64,000 nucleotides of DNA from Psilocybe azurescens (Eukaryota; Basidiomycota; Agaricomycetes; Agaricales; Agrocybaceae): assembly GCA_023853785.1 (NCBI GenBank), contig JAJIRX010000798.1, positions 427,985-491,984 on the forward strand, given 5' to 3'. The position numbers were made by a program, and so were the translations under genes. The notes under the pieces were generated by a model. The model worked only from the letters and a program-made list of their open reading frames with translations, did no database searches and was not told the origin of the DNA. Positions within the stretch are counted from its first letter, which is position 1; each line of letters opens with the position of its first letter. Shown one piece after another: positions 47,243 to 58,413 of this stretch.

Positions 47243-48210
47243 TAAAGTACTGAAATTCTGGGCTATTGTGAGATAAGGAACTCCCTCTCAAGGTTTAAGA
47301 GAAATAAATGAGCCATACAAGCCAATTTCAGCTCTTAATAGATATATTTTTCTGTTTTCTGTCTGATGATGGCATCTGTGGTAGGTCCATATCACATAAT
47401 AAAAGTGGCAATCCATCTGAGTGCTTCTGAAAATTCTTCAAACTGTTTTGGTTGACTTATTTATGACTATACATGATCAAATCCAACATAAAATAAACTT
47501 CATATGCCAAAAACTTGGTTTGTGTTTTTTTATAGCCATCAAAACATACCCTATATAAAAGGGGGAGAGGGGTTCCAGGAGGCCTTACAAAAATATCTAC
47601 CCCATGTGTTTTCTGACCACATAGGGCAGCTACATTGTAGCGAGTGACATGGGCCGTAGAACGCACACAATGTATACGTGTGACACGGGGCCATAGAATT
47701 CTATGGAAACCACGTACATTTTAGTGTGGTGGGAATTACTTACAAATGTAGCAAATCGGTAGATGCTGTGTAATTCTATGCTGGTAGGGTCGGCGGCGAA
47801 GATATCCGCCACAAGCTGACCAAAGTAGTTTGCTCAGTAGAGGATACATTCAGCTATGATCTATGACTTGCTTGGGAGTGAATATAATGTCAACCGCCTG
47901 AAATTCAAACCCGTTATGCATTTCTCGGCAGGATGGTCGGGTAGGAGAACTCGGCCTCAGACAATATCAGCATATGAAGCAAACAGAAAAACAGAGATGC
48001 AATTCAAATCTATCAAAATGACAATATATGGCTCCATCAAATCATTTAAAACGTCAGTTCACCACCTTCCTCATCATCTGCATCTTGTTCTTCACCGCTG
48101 TAACCATCGGCATAATCATCGGCTGGAAGCCAAGTGTCGTCGACAAAACCAAAAACGAGGGGGAGAACGGACGAGAAAGTGTGATTCGAGTGGGAGTAAC
48201 AGTATCGACA
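47243..48210. other. Spacer between the DNA element and the KDZ island
   Basis: No gene recognised. A short plus-strand frame at 48028-48222 contains a hydrophobic segment (FLIICILFFTAVTIGIIIGW) that could be a membrane span. Without homology or a splice plan I do not call it a gene. Confidence 0.3.
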
Positions 48211-50148
48211 TTAGTTCCTTGATAAACCACACTCATTGAAGATTCGGGCTGGAGACACAGGCCGGTCGGCTGGCGCGATTAATTGTGAAACAAGAGATTC
48301 ATCTTCGTCCGAGGAATACCAAACATCCGCAACTTCAGCAGGTCCGATTGGCAAGGTAATGGAGCCAGTACGTATACTAATTGATTGTTGGCCGGCCACC
48401 GGTCCCGAAACATCTTCAGCGCCGCTAACAGATGAATCGGACCACACAGCAGCTGCTTCCGAAGCACTTACATGTCTGTCAATGTGCGGATGTTCAAATG
48501 AATGAGCTGGATCATTGAGCTCGACAGAATCAGTATTGCCGGGATAAGCAATCGGTCCCTAAACGCCTTCGGGCGCCGCTATCGGATGAATCGGACCACA
48601 TAGCAGCCGATGCCGAGGGACCTATAAATCTGCCAATGTGCAGATTTTCAAGTGAATTGGCCGGATTATTCGACTCAACAAAACGGGCATTGTCTGGATC
48701 GGCTTCGTCAGAAGCGAGATTATCATCAGAAGAAATCGCCCAGGCAGCTGCAAAATCAGCAGCATCCACTTGAGATGCTTCTTCAGATTCATTGGTGGAC
48801 GACTCATTATCGGATGAGTCGCGCAACCAAACTGCAGCTGCCTGTGCGGCCATGGAGCGACTCGGGTGATTTGATGGCATCGTTGTGGGTGAGACGCTGG
48901 AGATGGACATTAAGACTATTATTGCTGGAGCCAGATGATGTATTCCAGACTGCGGCAGCGTCTGAGGCAGAAGCCACAAAGTCAAGATTCGGGACCGATG
49001 TCGATTGAATCCCGATTCTGCTAATATGGTCAATCGGCACCGCCGTGGGTTCCATCATCGGGCCGACAAAGTTTCGCCACCGGTGCCGACAAGACTTCCG
49101 CCGTCGGTACCGACGTGGCCGTCTGAATCGGCACTGAATGTGAGCGAACTGTACGATTGACTTGAGCTATGGAGTCCGTGATTCTGCCAAGTAGTGTGGC
49201 GAATTGTGGGCAATAAACCGATAACATCAGGGATGGAAGGGATGGCTGCCAAGTCGGCTGTTTCGGCCCCGATAGCCGACGCGAACTGACAACTCTGTTG
49301 GATGTGTAGGGTCGGAAGACCACTCTCTATGAATACGACCTTCAGGCAGTGAATGTGAATATCCAGAGTGAGGAAGCTTTCGTGCCGACGGATCCGCTGC
49401 CAGGGCCATCAGGTCGGTTGGCGTAAGTTCAGCGCCCCAAGTCCACTTCTGCGATGAAGTTGGGAGCGACTTGAGCGTAGATAATTGATCCGCAGCATTC
49501 ATGGCCATACGCCGTGATCGTCGAGTGATTAAAACATCATCCAAGCTATCGGGATAAGTCTTACTCGTTGCTCGGCTGTACGGACCCGACGCCGATCGTT
49601 TAGCCGATTCTTCGTCGATCGGAACGGGATCTCCTGTTTGCTGTTCTTTCAGAACAACTGCTTCATGCACCAGATGAAACCCGGCTGCCCGACGCATGCT
49701 AAATTCGGGCGTCGGCATCGGCTTTGGTCTGTGATGGTTGAATAGATGATGAAATTGTCATGAGGTCTTCACGGAGTCCAATGGCAAGATTGAGGTATTT
49801 GTTGCATCGGCCACATGATATAGTCGGGACCGACATGCCCGATGGTTTAGGCAACGAGTCGGTTACGATTTTCTGCAAGCCGCTACCTGCATGCATTCGC
49901 AAAGCGGCCGCGATGACAATTGGCTTCAAAGTGTAATCCATGGAAATTTCAGCTCCACTATTCCACCAATCATGTAGGTAATTGTCCACCAGCCGAACCG
50001 GGCTGTCCTTATCCACACCGGCATCCAATAACCGCAAAAGATCGTTCGACAGTTTGAGTGGATATTGATCAAGGGGGACGCCAAGAATCGAAGCCGCCAA
50101 TGACCGAACGATGATAGGAATGATTATGGGAAGGCCGAGCGCTGATGC
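48211..50148 (-). CDS. Uncharacterised island gene with repeated W-x-SSD motifs
   Basis: A chain of minus-strand frames reads like one protein. It begins near 50148 (LGLPIIIPIIVRSLAASILG, VPLDQYPLKLSNDLLRLLDA), then ISCGRCNKYLNLAIGLREDL and RRSRRMAMNAADQLSTLKSL. The C-terminal third carries at least six variants of A-A-x-W-x(0-3)-S-S-[DG]: AAAVWNTSSGSS, AAAVWLRDSSDNES, FAAAWAISSDDN, SAAMWSDSSDSG, AAAVWSDSSVSG and VADVWYSSDEDES. The stop is at 48211. Several frame changes are required, including one inside a 154-base tandem duplication. The region is acidic and Ser-rich around each Trp. The function is unknown and the start uncertain. It lies downstream of the KDZ transposase on the same strand. 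Confidence 0.4.
48419..48727. repeat. 154-base tandem duplication in the W-x-SSD gene
   Basis: GCGCCGCTAACAGATGAATC at 48419 and GCGCCGCTATCGGATGAATC at 48573 open two units that stay similar for over 110 bases. Because 154 is not a multiple of three, the unit boundary changes the frame. Confidence 0.7.
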
Positions 50149-50481
50149 TTGGCCAATAAAAATAAAATCAACTCCTATATTATAATCGGGTAAGCTTCAA
50201 ATTTCTGAAATAGATCCAGTACATACAACTTCAGCACAAAGAAACTTTTGTTTCCATGCCTGTTGTTCTTTTGTCGACTCAGAAATCGCAAGCAGTGCGG
50301 CCCGAAATCTAGACTCAGCATAGTACACGAGTTGTTGTATGTCGAAATGGTTCGAATAACGAGCACCAGCCACAGAAGTGAGTGGGTTGTAGATTGAAAG
50401 TTCTTTATTGGCCATGATGGAATGTTTTCAAGGGGCGGTGTGCAAAGATAATCTATCTGATAGTAGTGCCTAATTACATAA
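50149..50481. other. Spacer downstream of the KDZ transposase
   Basis: No gene recognised. Confidence 0.3.
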
Positions 50482-52161
50482 CTAAATAAACGGGGATAAA
50501 TATAAGTCGTTGCTATTTTTAAAGGCATGATCGGCTATGACCGCATATTTATACCACATAGTACTTTGCCGATAGGCGTAGGCTCTCGGGCCCGAATTGA
50601 TATCCTCCATTTGAGCGGCTTGGGCCCACTCTTCTCGACGATGAATAAAATATCTAACAGTCCATTGCATTTCATACACCACTAAGACAACTTCTTCATG
50701 CCACCTATTTTTCTGGGCCCGAGCACGAAGCCAATGGACTCGATTGACTGTAAAATCAGTTGAAAGTTACTCCAGAAACATAATAAGAATAAGTTACGTA
50801 CATTCAAGTTGAAATCGCTGTAATGTGTCGGGCCCGATGCAATGATCGGCATCGGCATCGGTCATGTTCCCGAACAAATACCATCGGCCAGTTCTCCAAA
50901 TCCATGACAACTCCAAGGTGGAAGATCCCATTAAGTTTGGTTTCCATATAGCTGTACTTGCCTTGAGGTCATTGTGTGTAAGTAGACAGAAAATTGAAAG
51001 GAATTCTTGATCACAGCCGAGTGCGACAAGGCGGGACCGACATGCCGAATATATGCGGGCATGCAATACTTTATCGTGATTCAGAGATTTCACTTTCTTT
51101 TGACCATTAGACCGAATGCTGGTTCGAGTCCCTCTCTTCACCACGTATCGATATAGAAACGAGATATCGGCCACAATGTCCCGAATCCTCGTTATATGAT
51201 TGCGTGCTTGCTGTTTTCTCAATTCCATTTCTAATCCTTCGTAGCCTGCTGAAACATTGTGATTGGATGGTAATGAAAGTATTTGGCGTTCAACACTCAG
51301 GATTGTTGGAGTTGGAGGGCTGTGATCTTCAGGAACAGAACGGTCTTGCATGGCCGGTCCACCAGGAATATCGGGATTTTCTTCAATGTCGTCGTATTCG
51401 GTCTCACTGTTGAGTGGCATACTTGGCCGCCCACATTGAATATCGTGCACCCCAGCATGCTGTTGTCGTGTTTTAAGTTCTGCAAGCATCATAGTCAACG
51501 CTTGACGCAGTTGCATAACTATTTGTTGGTCTTGGTCCCGAGGGCGCTGGAGCCTAACCGACGAACTTTATCTTGAATTTCAATTCTGACATGAAAGTGA
51601 TCACATTGTGAGCAAAAATAAAAGTGTGACTCCACTTACTGCTTTTCTTCAATTAGCAAAGCTAATCGAAGCCACATCTCGGCTGCTGTACCGGAATTGA
51701 TATCGGGACCGGTATCGGTGCCGTGTTCCTCACCCGTATCATCGGTCGAAGATGTCGGCAGCCGGGCGCCATAAATGTCCATTCTTTTGATGTCAGCTAA
51801 TCGCATTGCCTCAACACTCTGAATTTCATCTTCCCATTCATTAAGTGTCGCCTGTGCAATATCCCCTGAAAATTCAAGGAAATAAGAGTCGGCCCGCCCC
51901 ACCATAATAATTGCATCGGTATATCTGTTGCAAAGAACGTCTGTAATTCCGAGCATTTTTTGTAGTTGGAATCTGTAGCGTGATCGTCGAGTACTTCTTC
52001 CCTGTGTGCGAGACTTGCTGTCCGGACCGAAGACGAGATTACATTGAGACTTGACCATAGTGATTCAAGAATTTGACCAGCAACTACTGCAGCACCGGGG
52101 ACAAAAGTTGTGGCAAAACGAAAGAAACATACGTCTTTGTGGCCATGAACATGGAATAAAT

Positions 52162-55100
52162 TAGGGACTAACTTCGGATCTATCCGGGTAGTATCCGTAT
52201 CCAAACCGCCGGATATTTGCCAAATACGGTTCGGATACGGCTCGGATACACTAGTCCGTTTAAGACCCGTGCCCCAAGGGGGTAGCAGCGGCGGCTTGGC
52301 AGCGGCTTGGCGGCCGGCGAAATGTTAGTAAAGTAGTTCATGGATTAAATTCCATCCCCTATAGCCAATTATTGTCCGTTTTGCTCATATTTGGGTGCAT
52401 TGGAAAGAGAAAGAGCAGTAGAATTTAAATATAGCAAAATATAAGCCAAAATAGTTGTAATTTTTACACAGTAAAGGTGACAAGGTTCAACTTACATTCT
52501 TACTGATAGTTATTTTCAATCTTCACCTTCTGACCTCATCCTCAGCTTTACCCATTCAGTCACTTCTGAGAACTTTGGAAAAATAGGGGTCTTAGCCCAT
52601 GAACCTAATACCATACGAGCTTTGAATGTTTGAGAGCTCATATTATGTTGCATGTGATTGACTTGACGATGGCCAGTCGAAAATGCTCTTTCAGCATCCA
52701 CAGATGTTGCTGTTGTTTAATGGTCAGTTTAATATTTCTAATAGAAGTTTGAATAAAAACCTGGTGCAGAACAGAAGTCTTGTCCCATTTTAGCAAGAAG
52801 TGGGCGATTCTTGCTTGCATTAAACCAATACTTCATGTAGCCACCAGCTTCTTCAATTACATTTGATGGAATTGGATCATCCTCAAGGTAAGTTTGAATG
52901 TGATCCTCTGGGTATTGATTTAATGTTTTTGATCTTTGGGTACCTTGATTCTCTGGAGCAGCCCATTTTGACTCGTCCTAATAGAGCATTAATTAATAAT
53001 AGAATGCACAAAAATATATGAAAATTACTTTGTTTCTCCTTTGCTTTGGAGCACGAACATTAGCTTCCTCAACAGCATATGTTGTTTGCCATCGATTTAA
53101 AACTAGTTTCTTGATGGTCTTCAACTTCTTTGCATCAATTTCTTTTTGCTTTTTAGCCAAATAAGCTTGCGGTCAGGGCACATCACTGTAATTTGATTAA
53201 CTGTGTAGATGAAAGAATAAGAAAAGATCTCATACCGATTGATATAACATAAATTTCACAATCCCAAGTCAGATCCATATATTTGTCAATAAGTAGAACA
53301 GCAGCATGTGCAGCAATCTGAATAACTGCAGGAGTTTCTTGAACCAGTGAACCACGATCAGAAATGTTGGAATCAGAGTCAGAATCAGGTGTTGGAATAT
53401 TTTGGGGCTTGTCCTCAACAGCAGCAACTAAGCTGTCACGCACACGATACAGCATAGGAATGGCATCAACAATAAGAGGAACCTCAGCTTTAGAAAATAG
53501 GAGTGTAACATCCTTGAAAAGCTATAAAAAATATAACAAGGTGATTTAAAATATATAAAATCAGTGACATTAAATAACTCACCTTCAGGACCTCTTGTAC
53601 ATCACTTGCAAGTTGCCACTGCTTCTCAGAAAGATGATATGCCTTCAACTTGTTTTCAGACACTGCTGTCAGAGACTGAACAATACTTTTAAAATGCAAA
53701 TGAGCTGCAAGACAATCAAAGTTGGTGTTCCATCGGGTTGCAACACACCTATCCAGAGCTTGCTTGTTAGATTGTTGATTTGGATCCTGGTCAATGAGAT
53801 GCTGAAATTTCTCATTGAGGGTTGTATTATCATGGACCTGGTGTGCAAGCCCAGAGACCTAAAAAATATATTAGAAAGCAACAGGCCAATTTTAAATAGA
53901 AACATTACTGCAGGAAAAAGCTGGAGTGCCATTTTTTCCTCTTCTGAACTCATCATTACCCCTTTCCTACCCATTTCCTCTATTGCAATATCATGCAAAG
54001 ATCTTACCACAGCATTATCATGAGCCGCCTGACCATCATCTCCACTATCATCCTCTGCATCTACCACTGCCTCCTCTATTGCAGCAATATCCTGATCCTC
54101 TGTTTCTCCATCCCCTTCATCAAGAATATATTCTTCGTCATCACTACCTTCCAAAGTAACTTTCACAGACTTCTTGAGTTTGGGCTTTTTGAAAAAAATG
54201 ATATGAAGATCTGCAAAATATAATTTAAATTAATTCTAAACTAAAAAGAGAAGAGAAATATTAATATCTTTGCAATCAAATTGAATATATGTGCTAAACA
54301 CTGAAGATGAGCATCCATACCCAGAAAGTCAGGCAGAAATTCAGGAAGAATTTGAGCAAGCTTGTTGCAGTTGGAAGCATTGTCCATGCAAATTCCAAAC
54401 AGCTATCAACAATGTTCTGAGCAATTTGAAAAAAAATTATCTTGCTTATTTGCTTACTTTTTGTCAAGGCCAAAATGTTTTACACAATCAGCAGTCACAG
54501 CTGCTAAATAATGTCCATCATGTTTTCGAGTTAACCTATTTTATCAACTTAATCAGCATTCAAAAGTGAATGTAAAAATTGTGCAAAGATACTGTATAAA
54601 TTCAAGAATGGCACGATGGATTATTCCTTGATCAAACCAGACTACAACCAACCCAAGGTATGATGAGACCAAAGGTGAGGTCCAGCCATCAAGCACAAGA
54701 TAGACAATGTTATTAATTTGCTAAGAAACACTTCAGTCACAAATTTGAAATTACCCAGAATTTGGAATTACCATAAAATAATTTCATACTTCAATTGCTG
54801 CTTGTTCATAAATGTGAAGAAGATCGCGCTGAACAGTTACTGGATGTGGAACACTGGTTCCTGGTCGAAGCATCTCAATTTCAGCAAGATAATCCTCATC
54901 CAAGATTATATTGAATGGACAAGCATCCTTGGCACAACGCAAAGCAATAAGAGCACGGTGAGCAGCTTGTGAGTAGGGGATAGAAGCAGCAACAGGCTTA
55001 TCACATAATTTTCCCTGCTTTTTCAGACACATATCCATACTCTTCTGTAGATTGCTTGTACCATCTCCAGTTTTCATTCGTAGTTGTGTAAAAATACTGG

Positions 55101-55847
55101 CGTGGTGCTCAGGATGAGTTTTGCATTTGAAAACATATGTCATTGAGATGGGTTTCCCAAATTTGTCAAAATTTTGCTGCAGTGAAACATTGAAATGATC
55201 GTAAACCGGAGAATGCCAGGACAGAATTGCTGCATCTCATAAATAATATATTAGCTCATTTACATATTATAATAATTAAACCACACACCAAGAATGTCAT
55301 CATCAGACATTCCCCAGACTTGAAGATCGGTTTGGCAGTTAATAGCTGGTGCATTATGTCTCCGCTTGATTGGTGAGACAATAATTGGAATAATTTTTTA
55401 GGACCTTGGCTCTCGCTCTCATCACTTGATGTGCTTGAAGGTTCAGGAAATTCCTCTCCAGGAGATGCAGAGTGTGGTCCAGGCCGTGTAGGAGTCACTG
55501 GGGGACCAGGTTGGATAGAAAAGATATTTGTCCTCTTGCTGGCACCATCTCTGGCAGCAGGGACAGCAGTAGGGATGGCTGGATGGCCACCCTTTCGAGG
55601 TGGCATATCGATGCAGGGTCAAGGGAAGGGAAGCCCAACACAGAGCAGACTCTCATATTATCTGACAGCGGAGAAACCATGATTTTTGATTGATTGATGT
55701 CGGAGCTTTAAACTACGTCTAAATATGGCGGATTATCCGTAGTATCCGCGGTTCTGCCTATACATATCCACGGATACTTAAAAATAGTATCCGGTTACTA
55801 CGGTGCATGGGTAGTAACCGGATTTGCCTAATCCGTGTTAGTCCCTA
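52162..55847 (-). mobile_element. hAT-family transposon inserted in the KDZ transposase
   Basis: Ends are TAGGGACTAAC and its reverse complement GTTAGTCCCTA. A perfect 8-base target duplication GAATAAAT lies at 52154-52161 and 55848-55855, the length typical of hAT. Removing the element and one duplication rejoins the KDZ frame exactly (AIDLF-HVHGHKD). Length 3,686 bases. It lacks the CGG-N2-CCG words of its host. Confidence 0.95.
52516..55606 (-). CDS. hAT transposase (several exons)
   Basis: N-terminus MPPRKGGHPAIPTAVPAARD at 55606, Pro/Ser-rich. A BED-like DNA-binding part follows: VYDHFNVSLQQNFDKFGKPI and FKCKTHPEHHASIFTQLRMK (about 55200-55060). The catalytic part shows GWTSPLVSSYLGLVVVWFDQ (about 54670) and CMDNASNCNKLAQILPEFLP (about 54390), where the Asp is a known catalytic position of hAT enzymes. 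GMDAHLQ and an acidic insert (EGSDDEEYILDEGDGETEDQ) follow. The dimerisation end is AERAFSTGHRQVNHMQHNMS and KARMVLGSW at 52690-52590, stop at 52516. At least five introns or frame changes separate these blocks and I did not resolve them all. It excises and inserts the element; whether this copy is active is open. Confidence 0.75.
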
Positions 55848-58229
55848 GAATAAATCAATCGCCTGATCAATAATAATACCGGCAGGGAGCAAGTGGCCGA
55901 TTCGGTCATAGAGATAGACAATCCAGGTACAGACGATGTCATAGATGAGAAATAGCCCTTGTTCGGGCTCTACATGTGTGGTTTTGATGGCCTGCAGTAA
56001 TGCATAATCAATGTTTTTGTTGTTCACCTTTGAACAAGTCCGCCAAGGAATTCGGCGCGAAGCAGCCATGCCGAGCGCATGCAAAGGCTACCTTTCCTGT
56101 GCGATCACATGCTTTGGTTGACAGTAGTGCATTTGTAATTGCTCTGAACGTATTTTCACATGGTGCTTTCTGAAACTCAGCCATCAGATAAATTGTGTCG
56201 GCCGAGTATCGGCCCCGGACGTCACATACCGTCAGTCGATCTATTGCAGATTCCAAAAAGTTAGATAATCATCCTTATTGGGTGCCATTCCAGACCCATC
56301 CATCAGCCAGATATCATTGTTATATTTTTGCCGAACATGGTCGGCTTTGAAATTGCCATCTGTCACGAACATACGCTTGTATACTGTACTGTATTGATAG
56401 CAGGTTAGAAACAAAATTTTATAAGATGTAAATTGTACTAACCGATTCGGATCATCCTTCCAATCAGTGGGTAAGTTTATACCAGGCTGAGGGCATGTAG
56501 GGCAATACAAAGACAATGAACCAGCTGGTGGGTTGCGAGGATCTTCTGCTTTATGGCCATACCCAGCCCACCTTAATTTCTTGAGCCACCTCCAGAGCCG
56601 AGAAATACGGGGCGAAACTCATGATAAACATTGACAATTTCGGTCCGACCGATTGGTGTTGTCATTCTGCGGATAAGTTGATAAAACTGATAGGCTGTCG
56701 CCTTCAGCTCCAAAATTACAAAGACGAAAATGATCCATGAGTTGAACAGAGAAGAGGGTCCGTATCTTTTAAAGCTGGCAGGGAGGAGCCGGCAGGCAAC
56801 CAGGTCCATCGGGACCGAATTCTCCCTCGGCATTGACAAGTTACCATGGCCATATGATGAATACCGTTGGTGTGTAAAATCCTGACATAGGTATTATTTA
56901 AACCATCAGCCACTGGGAAGCTTGGGTGGACACTATCGGTATTAAGTTCATTCTGAATGTCAATATGATCAGCTGTGTATGCCGAAAATGTGTCGGCCCC
57001 GATGCTCACCATGTACTCGGCCCCGTGTTCAGGAGTACAATCGGCCCCGGGTTCAGCCGTGCTGTAAGCCCGGTATTCAGGCATATGATCGGCCCCGACA
57101 CCAGTCAGCTCGTTGGTCAAATCGCCAATGACTAGGTATTCACTGAATCCTTCAACATCCGCTTCAGGATCACCACCTTCATCGTCTTCGGTCATGTCTT
57201 TGTCAATTGAGCTGTCAGGATCATCTTCTTCATCTACGTTGCGATGGTGCAAGAAATGGAAAGAATATCCATCCTTTATTTCTTCATTGTTGACGTCCAA
57301 TGGATACGCTTGAGATTGTACACCAAATGCCGTTTGTTTTGGGACCGTGTAGTTAGCCGATGCCGAACTTTTCGTCGGCCCCGACCTAGAGTCTGTTGGC
57401 CCCGAGCGAGCGCTTTGTCGGCCCCCGAGATAGTATCTGTCGGCCCCGTATATGTAAATCTCGGCCCGAACTAGTGAAAGTCGGCCCGAACCGGCCGGGC
57501 CATACAATGTATCTAATTTTTCCTGTTCTAGCCGGTCTGGATATTCTTGTAAAGTTTCCAAATATTTAATCTGGAACAGTAGTGATTCACATATAGCAAT
57601 CCCTGCACAATGTGGGACAAGAATGTAACAACCGACTTCCCATAACTCGGCTCTGCGGAAGTGCGTTTGTGCCCAGCATTCAATTCGATGGAAAGGTGCA
57701 ACCCGATGCGAATTTCGCATACATTTGCGACAAAGTGGCTCTGCAAGTGTGCAATCTATACATCTCCATATGGCCCAGGAGCCAGCTGGACAAGATTGGC
57801 AGTGCTGCTTGTCGGCTGGCCAGGTCTCTCGAGCAAGTGATGCTTGAAGTAAGTCTTCTATTCTATCTACCCATTCTCTCATATATTCTTGCTGCGTCTG
57901 CATAGTACTGTTTGAAAAATGTTGTACTTCATTTAATAAACGGTTACCTTGCTTTTCTTTTGACGGGTCGTATTCAAGGGCTCCGTTGACACTCCATCAT
58001 CGTTTAACATATTGTGGTTAACCATATGTTCTCTTGGATTAGTTTGGTCACTCAATGTTGGATCTTCTGCGATAGTTGTCACAAGCGGCACTAACACTCT
58101 TCGCTGTGATTTGGGACCGCTGAAGACATTGGAGAGGTGGGTAACCGCCTGAGAGGCTTCCACACTTCCTTGAACCAAGTGTTTTGACTTTCTTTGTCTT
58201 TTGTTAGCTGGTCCACTGGAAGAGTTCAT

Positions 58230-58413
58230 GGTTGAAGGCGAAAAGCGAGATGTATGTGGTCATCACGGGGCTGGGCACTAAATGAACATGAGGCTTCCAT
58301 GAGGCATGTTGTCGCAACTCACAGTCTGTGAATGTTTCAGGTCCATTCCTAATCACATCCACATTTCTTTATCTTGCATTGTGCCATTTTTACAGGTATT
58401 TTCACTGAACAAT
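58230..58413. promoter_or_regulatory. Shared upstream region of the KDZ transposase and its divergent partner
   Basis: The two genes start head to head, with 184 bases between their ATGs (58229 minus, 58414 plus). One short region must therefore carry both promoters. No clear TATA word is seen. Confidence 0.55.

Larger units (their letters stand above)
50482..58229 (-). pseudogene. KDZ (CxC2-type) transposase gene, disrupted by a hAT insertion
   Basis: The start is MNSSSGPANKRQRKSKHLVQ at 58229. The CxC2 domain follows at about 57800-57600: CQSCPAGSWAIWRCIDC, LCRKCMRNSH and PFHRIECW. Then come VYHEFRRVSRLWRWLKKLRW, LYCPTCPQPGINLP, MFVTDGNFKADHVRQKYNND and CARHGCFAPNSLADLFKGEQ. The core LIYDIVCTWIVYLYDRIGHL runs to AIDLF at 55856. 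The protein resumes at 52153 with HVHGHKDVCFFRFATTFVPG and QILESLWSSLN. The tail has NHITRIRDIVADISFLYRYV (51190), STLELSWIWRTG (50905) and VYEMQWTVRYFIHRREEWAQ (50680). The order and motifs are those of mushroom KDZ transposases, which cut and paste their element. The 3.7-kb insertion falls between codons F and H of the core, so this copy should be inactive. Smaller frame changes also occur. Confidence 0.85.
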
